Made by a program: the position numbers and the translations under genes. From Isochrysis galbana (Eukaryota; Haptophyta; Isochrysidales; Isochrysidaceae): a stretch of DNA of 64,000 nucleotides. The number at the start of each line of letters is the position of its first letter. Positions within the stretch are counted from its first letter, which is position 1. Under the pieces are notes generated by a model. The model had not been told where the DNA came from, ran no database searches, and saw nothing but the letters and a program-made list of their open reading frames with translations. Below, piece after piece: positions 23,621 to 34,417 of this stretch. Location of the stretch: positions 3,327,885 to 3,391,884 of the forward strand of contig CM030943.1 of NCBI GenBank assembly GCA_018136815.1, in the 5' to 3' direction.

Positions 23621-23799
23621 CCACAAATCATCCCTCTCCCCACCCCACCCCTGATGGACCGATCCCCGCGAGATCTCCACCCCACCCTTCCTCCTCTTCT
23701 TCCTCTCCTCCTCGTCCTTCTTCCTCTCTCCCGACCACCCCCCCGCCCCGACCCCCCTCTCCCTCGCCCCAAGAGAGAGAGAGAGAGAGGGTCGGGACT
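23621..23799. repeat. C/T-rich continuation with a short GA run
   Basis: Pyrimidine-rich sequence with a (GA)n run at 23774-23788. No gene seen. Confidence 0.6.
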
Positions 23800-23814
23800 C
23801 AGCGGTGGCCTCTC

Positions 23815-24010
23815 CCCGGCCCCAAGGGAATACCGGTGGGGGGGCCACTCGGAGGGAGAGAGCAGTACAGGTGGGGGGCCCACGCGAAGGGGCAAATGGG
23901 GAGAGCAGTACAGGTGGGGGGGGGGCGGGGGCACGAGCAATACAAGTGGGGGGGCCATGCGGAGGGAGAGACCAGTACAAGTGGGGAGCCCACGAGCAGT
24001 ACAGGTAGCG
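23815..24010. repeat. Minisatellite of about 45 bp (GTACAGGTGGGG... units)
   Basis: Units start with AGTACAGGTGGGGGG and continue with CCACGCGAAGGG or CATGCGGAGGGAGAG. About five imperfect units are present. The same unit reappears at 32403-32516. Confidence 0.8.
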
Positions 24011-24125
24011 CTTGGTTAAAAATATGTGACATATTGCATATTGAACTACATATTTGGGTCAACTTTTCACTCTTCACTCTTCCAAATTACACATCATAGA
24101 TCATAGGACCCGCGTTGTGACAGGT

Positions 24126-24262
24126 AGGGCGGTCAAACAGCTTTTTTTATTAGGGGTAAAAAATGACCATCTCAGAATTGAGCAAATTTGAGGATTTTTT
24201 TCGGTAGAAAGTTCCCAATACCAATACACCCAACTAGCACATATCCGGGGCCCATTAGTGAC
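24126..24262 (+). repeat. Dispersed motif family beginning AGGGCGGTCAAACAG, copy 1
   Basis: Starts with AGGGCGGTCAAACAG followed by a T run and TTAGGGGT, then GACCATCTCA. The whole 135-bp stretch matches 35899-36030 closely, up to GGGGCCCATTAG. The first 15 bases also occur at 43287 and 49777, and inverted near 39723 and 45413. Probably a transposon end. Confidence 0.7.
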
Positions 24263-24497
24263 GAATTGGGAAGGCCCATAGGGCCTGAGGGCAATGAGGA
24301 GGGTGGCAAGCCGGCGGCAGGCGCGGCTGAAGAGACGACTTCGGAGACGCTGACGGGCTTCAGCCCGTCAGCAGAGGAAGGCGGGCAGGCGGGCTTGAGC
24401 GAGGGCGAGGACGGCGGCGAAAGCGACATCGAGCGAGTGGCGAGAGGCGAGGGTGAATGAGAGGAGGGCTGTGATGGCAGGGGCAAGCGAGGAGAGT
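24245..24497 (-). mobile_element. Inverted partial copy of family A (start of the ORF1-like frame)
   Basis: This is the reverse complement of the part of family A around 15070-15325, including the TCAGCCCGTCAGCA word. It abuts the leader of a direct copy at 24499, so the two make an inverted repeat with arms of about 240 bp around the 5' leader. Confidence 0.75.
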
Positions 24498-24498
24498 G

Positions 24499-26035
24499 TC
24501 GCATTCGCGAATCGACACTCGTTAGGCTTCGCTCTTCTCTTCGTCGTTCGGTATTTATCGTTATAATTCTCTCGTTCTCGTTCTCGGTCAAAAGCTTCGC
24601 TTGGATGCATGGGATCGTGGGTTGTGGAGCGCCCTCTCTCTTTCTCTCGAAAGAGAAGGGAAGTTTCCCCACCTTTCTTCCTCCCAGGCGCCTCGCAAAT
24701 AGGTTTAATTTGCTATCTCTACAGCGGTTCTTTATCTGCTTCTGGGGGCAATCAGGTTTAATTTACGACCTCTTCGTATCTCCCCCTTAGGCACATCGCA
24801 CTCCTTTCGTCTTATTTGGTAAGTCTCTTGGAATCTTGTGCGGCAGGATTGCCCCTCGTTTCCGTTATGGTGCGATTCCCCTTCCAGACGGGATCGCCGA
24901 CAGATCGCCTTCTGATCGTCGTCCGTCGTCGTCTGGCCGGAGTGTTTGGGTTTGATTTTAGTCGAGTTATGTGAGAAAGTCGTGGGGCGAGAGTCGGAGT
25001 GTTTTCCTGGGTGTCGCGTTGTCCGTCGTCTTGTCGTCAGTCGTCATCCGTCGTCGCTCTCGCTCTCGTCGCTCTCGCTCTCGTAACACTCATACCCTAC
25101 AAACTCGCCTCGCCTCGCCAGCCCCTGCCATCACAGCCCTCCTCCACACTCGCCCTCGCCTCCCGCCGCTCGTTCCATGTCGTTCTCGCCGCCGTCCTCG
25201 CCCTCGCTCAAGCCCGCCTGCCCGCCTTCCTCTGCTGACGGGCTGAAGCCCGTCATCGTCTCCGAAGCCGTCTCCTCAGCCGCGCCTGCCGCCGGCTTGC
25301 CACCTTCCTCATTGCCCTTAGGCCCTAAGGGCCATCCCAATTCGTCAGGTGTAGAATTCTTCCCGGTGCGTCCCGCGCTGGACGTCTCAATGGGGGTCAC
25401 CCCCACCTCTCCAGAGTCGGGCATCATGCCTGCCCTGCCCCCTTTCTCCTCTCCGGACGGTCATCCACCACCACCTTCACAGGGGGAGGTGATGCCCTTC
25501 CTCGCCTCTCCTCCTGATCTCTCTGCGGTGCTTCCGCCATCATCTCCGCCTTCACCGCCGGAGTCCGTCGGATACAGGTCCAAGCCCGAGTCTCACCAGG
25601 GTGAGGATAATCCTCTGGAAGGATTCCTCCCCTCTCCTCGCGCATGCCTCGAGGCACCACCACCCTTACCATCGGACTCGGAGGCCGCCTACGAGCCCTA
25701 CCATCCTTCGCTCGAACGCCTCTCGGTCGCCTCGGTCGCCCCAAGTCAGCCGTCTCGTTGTGGAGAGGCCCCGGGCCTACTGCCCGACTCCCTTCTTCAT
25801 CTCTCTCCTTCTCCTTCTCCACCGTCCGCTACGGTCCCGCCGCCAACCTCTTCGGCTTCACCGGGGCTCAACCCCGTAGAGCTGCGCTATATTGAGCTGA
25901 TGCAGGCCATGGCCGCACAGTTCTCTCAGCAACTCGCTGCGGTCACCAGCGCGATCGAGCGAAGCCGACTCCCTCCTACTAGGCGGCTTGCCTTCATTTG
26001 GTCTCCTTTCCCTTCCAGTCTCACCCTACCATGAG
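24499..26035 (+). mobile_element. Family A retroelement copy with leader and Pro/Ser-rich frame
   Basis: The leader from 24499 matches the 14478 copy almost base for base. A coding stretch starts at 25177 (MSFSPPSSPSLKPACPPSSA) and stays open to 26034. It is Pro/Ser-rich, then contains LNPVELRYIELMQAMAAQFS, which looks like a short helical segment. After about 25345 it departs from the 15154 copy, so the two copies are different subfamilies or one is chimeric. No enzyme domain seen. Confidence 0.6.
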
Positions 26036-26464
26036 CCCCCCCCGCGAGCACCCCGAAGGAGAGGCCCAGGAGCACCACGTACGCGACGAGAACCTCATCG
26101 CCTTGGCTCGGCATGAGGGCGCGCCCCGAGAGGGTCTCCTTCGACAACGCCTGTGCCATCCACAACGCCTGGGGAGCCTACTCGCCGGGGGATGGGGTAG
26201 AGGGGCTGTGGATGGGAAGGGGGGGGGTGCCTCTCTCTCCGCGCGCCCGCCCCCAAAAATATCTGACGAGCAAGGTTGCTCTCCGGCGGGGGCGTCTTGT
26301 CCGCTCTTTCGTGGAGACACGCCCTTCAAGGGGTGTTTCCCTGTTTACTCATTATTACCTTGTAAGCTTCCTCGACTACGTCATGATATTTTTCGTTTAG
26401 CTTATTAATGTCACGAATAAATTTGCCGGCATATTATTGAGAGTACTCACTGACGATCGGACGA
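26036..26464. other. Retroelement flank, nothing firmly recognised
   Basis: GC-rich up to 26350, then AT-richer. The open frames on both strands share no recognised motif. It may be the 3' part of the preceding element. Confidence 0.35.
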
Positions 26465-27145
26465 TAAGGTGTAGAATCGCACGCTCCCAGCCCTTCTCCC
26501 CCCGCCATCAGGCGGCTCCCCCCGTGCACTACTAGGGGGATTGGGGTGAAGGGCTTAGATATGGTCCGGTGGCCCGCGCCTCCCCCCAGTGATCTGTTCC
26601 CTCTCTTCCTCCTGTGTCTCCGAGTGGGCGGCGACCTCAGTCCCGACGTTATCCTGTAAACAGGTGCGGGACTTACCTATTTTTCGGTGGGCGGAGCTCC
26701 GCTCGCTCCGCCCACCCCCTTCTCCGCGCTCTCTCTCCCCTCTCCTGCGGCACGCGCGATGGCGCGCCTGCGGCAGGCCTGCAGCTGCCCATTGGCGACC
26801 CTGGAGGCTCATGGAGGCCAGCTCAGGGGGCAGAGGAGGCTGGGGCTGGGCCCTGGCCTCCCCTGCCTCTCCCTCGCTGGCGCTCCTGAGCCTCAGGGGC
26901 CCCCACGCTGCACCTGTCTGCCTGTCGAACAGGGGGGGAGGAGGGGTTGGAGCAATGGGCTGGCCACGCCGGGCCAGGATGGGCGAATCAGGCGAGCCTG
27001 TCAGTGGGAGAGAGGGTCAGCAGGGCAGTGGCCTCCTGGCAAGCCATCAGGCGTGCCAGGAGGATGGGTGGTTCCTCCCCCATGGCGGGGGAGGAGTAGA
27101 GAGGGGGGGGGGGCTCGTGCCCCCCCATGGGCGAGCTAAGTATAA
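26465..27145 (+). repeat. Dispersed repeat family B, direct copy
   Basis: The block matches the reverse complement of 50050-50880 over about 600 bp, including GATATGGTCCGGTGGCCCGC, the AGGTGCGGGACTTACCTATT word and the CACGCGCGATGGCGCGCCTG palindrome-rich word. Its open frames have no recognised domain. Likely a non-coding transposable element or segmental repeat. Confidence 0.8.
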
Positions 27146-28454
27146 ACTTAGCTGACATACATTATAATATGTCGGCTAAAAAGTTCCGTCCTACATTATA
27201 GGACCGCGTCCTACGATTTCGGTGTATTTGTAGGACCCTGAGCCCGAAAGCCACACAACTTTCAAGAGTGAAGGATTGGGACTTCCCACCAACTGAAGGA
27301 TAGTCCCAGCTCAGTCTTGAGATCCTTAGCTCCCACTATGGCCAAGGCTGTAGACTTCGTCTTGACCGAGCTTTCGGCTCCAGCGTGAACTGAGTACCTC
27401 GGCCATCGGAGGCCACCGGGTGCGTCGAGAGTTTTGTTTTTGCCCCGCAAGAGGCAAAAGCAGCCAAAACTCTCATTGGGCTTCAAAACCAAGCTTGGTT
27501 TCCACTGAAGGTCGAAAAGAACCCATGCCAAAGAGCATTTCATCATGAGCCTCAAATCGTGTCCTCAGGTGTTTGCGGCAATTCGTAGGACAACGCCGTT
27601 TTTTGCCGGGAAGGCTTCCGCGAGTGGCAACTAACTCATTATGCTTTGAGAATGGTGTCTTGAGCCTCTAGGAGGACTCAATGAGGGCAATGAGATGAAC
27701 ACAGAAACCAAATCCTAGCTCCCCATTCCTAGCCCGGTCACTCACTCATTTTAACCACTATTTTCCACCTCCCCTGGGTGTCCAAGGATTCCTTAGGGTC
27801 CCCCCCTACCTGCCCCGCCAACTCCCTCCCCCCTCCGAACGACCCCCTCCCGCCCCACGAAGGGCAATGGCGTCGGTGAGGGACTCCCCTCCCTTCCCCC
27901 GCGCGTGGCGGGCTATTTTGGGAGATTGAGGCGGGCGCTCACGGGAGGGAATCGGAATGGTGAATGTGGGGCGCATCACTATTAGAAACGCGGAGCTTCC
28001 GCGACGTCCGATCGCCCGCGATCGGCCGAAGAATGGCCTGGAGGTGGTGGCCATGGAGAGCCCAGAGCACTCGCGAGCAGGGTGGGGGGTCAAGGGTAGG
28101 TCGCACGCTGGTGCTCAAGGGTCGCACACACTCGTATTGATCCATCCTGGCCCCTCGCACCGCAGGAATGCCTCGATTCGATCCGGCCCGACGCCCAGGG
28201 CCACGGCCCGATTGACGTCGAGAAGCGCTCGCTCGGACGATGGGAGGTGAAACACCTCAATTGGCCTTGGGGCGCGACGGGCGGGCCGCGACCGGCCGTT
28301 CCGGACCTGCCTTGAACCCCCAAGAGCAGCTTGGCCGGGTCCCTCGCGTTCATGCCCCCCAGTGATCCGAAATCTTGAAAGCTGGTGTGTGGGGTGTTCA
28401 CCTCTCACCTCCGCCTTCACCGCGATGGCGTGCGCCGAGACCGCAAGGCCGAAA
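27146..28454. other. Spacer left of the satellite array, with a 17-nt inverted repeat
   Basis: No gene recognised. A GTCCTA-CATTA-TAGGAC inverted repeat lies at 27188-27204; a near-identical one is at 32065-32081 on the other side of the satellite. The word TAGCCCGGTCACTCACT lies at 27730-27746 and is found inverted at 32003 and 45270. From 27770 to 27900 the sequence is C-rich. Confidence 0.5.
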
Positions 28455-31400
28455 ACTTTGGCTGCTAATGCGGCATCTGTAGAGATTATGCCTGCAGGGC
28501 TATTCTATTGCAAAAGATGACCGAAAAAGCGCCGGCAGCGCGCCCGGTTGCGCTCGAAAGTTGGGCACTCATGCCCATCGGCCGAGTGACGTTAGCGTAT
28601 CGTCGGCGCCATAGACGGCCGATTACGGTGCGATGCGCGCGGGCGGCGGCGGCGATTGGCGTGGCTGCTAGGGCGGCATCTGTGGATATGGTGCTTGGTG
28701 GGCCATTCTATCCGAGTGGATGACCGAAAAAGCGCCGGCAGCGCGCCCGGTTGCGCTCGAAAGTTGGGCACTCAGGCCCATCGGCCGAGTGACGTTAGCG
28801 TATTGTCGGCGCCATAGACGGCCGATTACGGTGCGATGCGCGCGGGCGGCGGCGGCGATTGGCGTGGCTGCTAGGTCCGCATCTGTGGATATGGTGTATG
28901 GTGGGCCAGACTATCCCAGTGGATGACCAAGAAAGCGCCGGCAGCGCGCCCGGTCGCGCTCGAAAGTTGGGCACTCAGGCCCATCGGCCGAGTGACGTTG
29001 GCGTAGTCATCGGCGCCATAGACGGCCGATTACGGTGCGATGCGCGCGGGCGGCGGCGGCGATTGGCGTGGCTGCTAGGTCGGCATCTGTGGATATGGTG
29101 CCTGGTGGGCCATTCTATCTAAGTGGATGACCAAGAAAGCGCCGGCAGCGCGCCCGGTCGCGCTCGAAAGTTGGGCACTCCGGCCCATTCGGCCGAGTGA
29201 CGTTGGCGTGTTGTCGGCGCCATAGACGGCCGATTACGGTGCGATGCGCGCGGGCGGCGGCGGCGATTGGCGTGGCTGCTAGGTCGGCATCTGTGGATAT
29301 GGTGCATGGTGGGCCAGATTATCCCAGTGGGAGACCAACAAAGCGCCGGCAGCGCGCCCGGTCGCGCTCGAAAGTTGGGCACTCCGGCCCATTCGGCCGA
29401 GTGACGTTGGCGTGTTGTCGGCGCCATAGACGGCCGATTACGGTGCGATGCGCGCGGGCGGCGGCGGCGATTGGCGTGGCTGCTAGGGCGGCATCTGTGG
29501 ATATGGTGCCTGGTGGGCCAGATGATCCCAGTGGGAGACCAACAAAGCGCCGGCAGCGCGCCCGGTCGCGCTCGAAAGTTGGGCACTCCGGCCCATTCGG
29601 CCGAGTGACGTTGGCGTAGTCATCGGCGCCATAGACGGCCGATTACGGTGCGATGCGCGCGGGCGGCGGCGGCGATTGGCGTGGCTGCTAGGTCGGCATC
29701 TGTGGATATGGTGCCTGGTGGGCCATTCTATCTGAGTGGATGACCAAGAAAATGCCGGCAGCGCGCCCGGTCGCGCTCGAAAGTTGGGCACTCAGGCCCA
29801 TCGGCCGAGTGACGTTGGCGTAGTCATCGGCGCCATAGACGGCCGATTACGGTGCGATGCGCGCGGGCGGCGGCGGCGATTGGCGTGGCTGCTAGGTCGG
29901 CATCTGTGGATACGGTGTATGGTGGGCCAGACTATCCCAGTGGATGACCAAGAAAGCGCCGGCAGCGCGCCCGGTCGCGCTCGAAAGTTGGGCACTCCGG
30001 CCCATCGGCCGAGTGACGTTGGCGTGTTGTCGGCGCCATAGACGGCCGATTACGGTGCGATGCGCGCGGGCGGCGGCGGCGATTGGCGTGGCTGCTAGGT
30101 CGGCATCTGTGGATATGGTGTATGGTGGGCCAGACTATCCCAGTGGATGACCAAGAAAGCGCCGGCAGCGCGCCCGGTCGCGCTCGAAAGTTGGGCACTC
30201 CGGCCCATTCGGCCGAGTGACGTTGGCGTGTTGTCGGCGCCATAGACGGCCGATTACGGTGCGATGCGCGCGGGCGGCGGCGGCGATTGGCGTGGCTGCT
30301 AGGTCGGCATCTGTGGATATGGTGCCTGGTGGGCCATTCTATCTAAGTGGATGACCAAGAAAGCGCCGGCAGCGCGCCCGGTTGCGCTCGAAAGTTGGGC
30401 ACTCCGGCCCATTCGGCCGAGTGACGTTGGCGTGTTGTCGGCGCCATAGACGGCCGATTACGGTGCGATGCGCGCGGGCGGCGGCGGCGATTGGCGTGGC
30501 TGCTAGGGCGGCATCTGTGGATATGGTGCCTGGTGGGCCAGATGATCCCAGTGGGAGACCAACAAAGCGCCGGCAGCGCGCCCGGTCGCGCTCGAAAGTT
30601 GGGCACTCCGGCCCATTCGGCCGAGTGACGTTGGCGTAGTCATCGGCGCCATAGACGGCCGATTACGGTGCGATGCGCGCGGGCGGCGGCGGCGATTGGC
30701 GTGGCTGCTAGGTCGGCATCTGTGGATATGGTGTCTGGTGGGCCATTCTATCTGAGTTGATGACCAAGAAAGCGCCGGCAGCGCGCCCGGTCGCGCTCGA
30801 AAGTTGGGCACTCCGGCCCATTCGGCCGAGTGACGTTGGTGTGTTGTCGGCGCCATAGACGGCCGATTACGGTGCGATGCGCGCGGGCGGCGGCGGCGAT
30901 TGGCGTGGCTTCTAGGTCGGCATCTATGGATATGGTGCCTGGTGCGGCATTTTATCCCAGTGGGAGACCAAGAAAGCGCCGGCAGCGCGCCCGGTCGCGC
31001 TCGAAAGTTGGGCACTCCGGCCCATCGGCCGAGTAACGTTGGCGTGTTGTCGGCGCATAGACGGCCGACTATGGCGCAATGCGCGCGGGCTGCGGCGGCG
31101 ATTGGCATGGCTGCTAGGGCGGCTTATTTGGATATCGCGCCTGGTGCGGCATTCTTTTCCAGTGGGAGACCGAGAAAGTGCCGGCAGCGCGCCCGGTAGC
31201 GTTCGGAAGTTGGGCGCTCGGCCCGTTCGGCCGGGTGACGTTAGCGTAGTCATCGGCGCCACACACGGCCGTCGATTTCGCGATGCGCGCGGGCGGCGGC
31301 GGCGATTGGCGTGGCTGCTAGGTCGGCATCTATGGATATGGTGCCTGGTGCGGCATTCTATCCCAGTGCGAGACCGAGAAAGCGCCGGCAGCGCGCCCGG

Positions 31401-31540
31401 TAGCGTTCGAAAGTTCGGTACTCGAGCGCATCTTGGTACGTTAACGTTCGGGCGGTTTTCGCGCCAATGCCGATATTCGACAAGATGTGCGAGGCTGGAG
31501 AGGGCAACTCGCTCGGCCACTAGGGCAGCATATCTTGATT
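28455..31540 (+). repeat. Satellite array, about 15 units of 202-205 bp
   Basis: Tandem units start (GACC phase) at 28520, 28723, 28926, 29130, 29334, 29538, 29743, 29947, 30150, 30354, 30558, 30763, 30967, 31169 and 31373. Each contains AAAGCGCCGGCAGCGCGCCC, CATAGACGGCCGATTACGGT and GGCGGCGGCGGCGATTGGCG. The central units are nearly identical, while those at both ends diverge, as expected for homogenisation by unequal exchange. Two unit types alternate near the joint (ATTCTATCT.AGTGGATGA versus CCCAGTGGGAGA). The units starting at 29334 and 29538 recur at 30354 and 30558, suggesting a 5-unit higher-order period of about 1020 bp. Open frames through the array arise because most units are multiples of three. 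Confidence 0.95.
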
Positions 31541-32402
31541 TGACGTCGTTTGCTGTCACTAGTTGAAAGGGATGAAAAAAAAGACCATGCCGTCCGCCCG
31601 GTCGTGGTGCCAAATTAGCCGCTCTAGCCCTTGGTGACTAGTGGTCAACGTAAACGTCTTGAGTTTTGTGATACGTTCGTACACATTTAAGTGCAAAATT
31701 ATGAGCTTGACTTATGGTCCAGTGTGCATAGAACCACGCCTTGTAGACCCAGTGAGTTGGCGTCCAAGGTTTCCTCGTCATTCCATGCTTGTGCCCCGCA
31801 TGAAGAGCCTCACTAAAAATATACCGGAGGGGGGCCCGACTGTATTTCGCGCACCGTCTTCGAAGGCCTGAAATTCGGTATTTTTCGAAAATTTCGCCGG
31901 AGAACCCCCAATTTTTTTTGCTGATCCATCCTACCGGAACCTATAGGGAGCTTATTTTGCCCTTCATTCATCCATTGTAGCTGGTGCCCTCCGCACCCGC
32001 ATAGTGAGTGACCGGGCTAAATGCCATTCCTAGATTGAACCGTGTCTTCATAGTTCACAACGTCGTCCTACATTGTAGGACTCGTCCTATAAAGCTGGGT
32101 ACCTTTATCCGATGTGCCCCTTTTAAGAAGGTAGTATCTGCCCGTATCCGTATCGTTCGTTAGTATGTCTCCCAGGCTATGTGCGTCCGGGTTTTCGGTT
32201 TTCGGGTGGCTCCAGGCCTTCTTCTTCACGAACGGGCCGGAGCCCTTTGGCCGTCTTCTTTAGTAAGTCTAATTAAGTATGTGATGGCGGGTTTCGGTAT
32301 GCATGTTTTTTATATTTGGGCGCATTTTGTATACATATTTCGACATATTTTTACTACATATTTGGGCACGATTTTGTACATATTATTTCATATTTTTACC
32401 AA
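31541..32402. other. Spacer right of the satellite
   Basis: AT-richer, no recognised gene. It holds a module of about 80 bp at 31940-32020, ending AGTGAGTGACCGGGCTA, that is also found at 45204-45287. It also holds the inverted repeat GTCCTACATTGTAGGAC at 32065-32081. Confidence 0.5.
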
Positions 32403-32516
32403 GGCCTAAGTACAGGTGGGGGTCCCACGCGGATGGGGAGAGCTGTACAAGTGGGGGGGGGCCATGAGCAGTATAGGTGGGGGGTCCCACGCGGATGGGG
32501 AGAGGAGTACAAAAAA
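32403..32516. repeat. Minisatellite, second locus of the GTACAGGTGGGG unit
   Basis: About three units with GTACAGGTGGGGGTCCCACG and GCGGATGGGGAGAG, matching 23815-24010. Confidence 0.75.
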
Positions 32517-32830
32517 AATCTTCTTACAAATCTCCGCTACGTGTGCGGCGCGAGGCAGCGTGCTTATATTACTCCCTACTACCCGTCCTTCGCCGCCGTC
32601 AACCCCTTTCCCCTCCCCCAGCTCCCTCATAGCAGAGATCCTGGGCTCGGGGAGGCCGTGCGCTCTGCTTCGGCCAGGGGTTGGAGAGAAGGTGGTAGGA
32701 GCCTGTGTTCTCTTCGTTTCTCGGGCGTAATGCTGGTTTGTTTTCCATCAGGGAAGCCGTCTATGCGCTCCTTCGGTGACCTTTGCGATGGATTCCCCGT
32801 CGTGTTATGCGATGTTTCATATTAGGTCTA
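32505..32830 (+). repeat. Dispersed repeat family C, direct copy (long)
   Basis: Begins AAAAAAAATCTTCTTA, then CCGCTACGTGTGCGGCGCGA, and runs to about 32830 (ending in TTAGGTCTAGG). The reverse complement of 53045-53360 is the same element with few differences. Shorter copies are at 49970, 50940 and 52060. Confidence 0.85.
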
Positions 32831-33834
32831 GGCCCCTTCTCGCACCCACGACTCGCTCGCTGCAGCAGCCCACCTCCGACGTGCTGGACAGCCCCCCCAT
32901 GGCGCCGCATTGGAGCTAGCAGTTTCGGACGCCGCCCTAGCGGACTCCCTGGGCGTTTGCGTTGACTCCGTCTCGTTCCTTGGGCCCGTAAAGTGTGCGG
33001 GCCCTGCAGGGCCACTTCTCCCATTTGTGTTACGTGCTGCTCGCGCCGCCCGCACCCGCAGAGTGCCCTTCACGCGAGACCTTGCTGCGCCGTGGCCACC
33101 ATGCTGGCGGTCCCGGTACGTCGTCGCCGCCTCTTTTGGGAGGCGTGGGGTGCTTCCTCAATGGGAAGGCATTCCCCACGTGGCAGAAGCGGCTGCATGC
33201 GTGCGCCGACGACACGCGAGACGATCCGATGCACAGGCGCAGCGTCGGCCCCCAGGAGCGCGCTCGACTAACGCCGCGCGAGAGAGGCGTCGTGACGAGA
33301 GCAACGACATGCTCACCGAGCGCTGCCCTCGGCGTAGGTGGCAGATCCGCCAACTTACTACCGACTCGGAATGCGAACTTCACCTCAGCGTCGGATCGAC
33401 CGATGTTTAAGATCTCACAAGACTCGCAGCGGGCAATGCGTGGCCGAGATCGCCTTGCTCGATGCGAGAAGGGCCTTGAGTGCGCACACGTATCGCCGGT
33501 TGTTGGCACGGCTACAGACGGGCAAGCAACCCTGGCTACGGGCTGGGAGATCCCGACGAAAGTGGTGTGCAAGGAGGGACAGACTGCACGCAGATACCGT
33601 TTCCACGTGGTTATGGGCTTGCGCATCGCCGAAGAAGCATGTCCCCCCCGCGCCCTAGACTGGACACGAGCAAGCCTCTCGCTCACCGGAGGGCTCTCAC
33701 ATTGGCTCAGAGTAGGAGGCGCTCAAATATGGGCACTCTTACGCGCCGCTCTCGGCGTCGAGCGATGAGCAGCGGAATCTCTCCCCGCCGCGCCACCGTC
33801 TGGTATGGCGGAAGGAGGCAGGAGATCAGCAGCA

Positions 33835-33865
<31 letters not shown>

Positions 33866-34417
33866 GTGCACGTGGCCCAAGCCGGACCCCGGACCCCGCT
33901 GACCCAGCCACCTCCCGAGACTCTCACTCACTCTCACCCCGCGGAGCCTTGGCACCACGGCGTGAGCGGAGGGACCCCTGGGGAAGGCGTGAATGAGTTC
34001 AGGGCGGCCGGTGGGGAGGGGAGAGGCGAGTGGAAAGGTAGGAGCTAAGACACGGCCCAAACCAGTCGGTGACCCAGAGACGGCCTCTCGATCCGCGAGG
34101 AGGGAGAGCGTAGACGGCGGCGGCACGACCGCCTCGCTCTCACCGACAAGCTCTAGCTCCGAGAGCGCGCGCGAGATCGAGCTTCGCCGGCGAGCCGATG
34201 CAGGACCAGCCCACGCGCAAGTTTCGGCAGGGACCGCGAGAGCACCCGGCCGATGTGCGCACGACGCGTCTCGCCCGGGCGCGGCGGTGGGTGGGCAGAG
34301 GAGCCTCTCGAGGCGCGGGCGTCGTCTCGAGCGGGCGATCTGTTCGCCCGTCGGCGGCCCTCACGAGCGCACGCGAGCGCTAACCGCGAGGAGGACGGAG
34401 CGAGGCTCCGCTATGCC
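32831..34417. other. Spacer, no recognised gene; C run and CA microsatellite at 33838-33865
   Basis: Both strands have frames of about 220-260 codons between 32900 and 33770, overlapping each other, with no recognised domain. They are typical chance frames at this GC content. A C run followed by (CA)n lies at 33838-33865. The right part is the 3' flank of the minus-strand gene ending at 34418. Confidence 0.4.

Noticed and set aside
22517-24099. Long Ser/Leu/Pro-rich or Arg/Glu-rich frames in CT/GA tracts (also at 12.4-13.5, 16.6-17.4, 41-42.6, 45.6-46.4 and 61-63 kb)
   Set aside because: Simple repeats with periods divisible by three, or stop-free composition, give open frames in several frames and on both strands.
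28455-31540. CRISPR array
   Set aside because: Units are about 204 bp and almost wholly conserved, with no short repeat and spacer alternation, and the host is a eukaryote.
28508-31566. Repeated peptides such as RRHRRPITVRCARAAAAI as a possible repeat protein
   Set aside because: The frame shifts between units, both strands are open, and the units behave as satellite DNA.
32995-33768. 257-codon + strand frame as a gene
   Set aside because: A similar minus-strand frame overlaps it and neither has a domain, clear start context or splice support.
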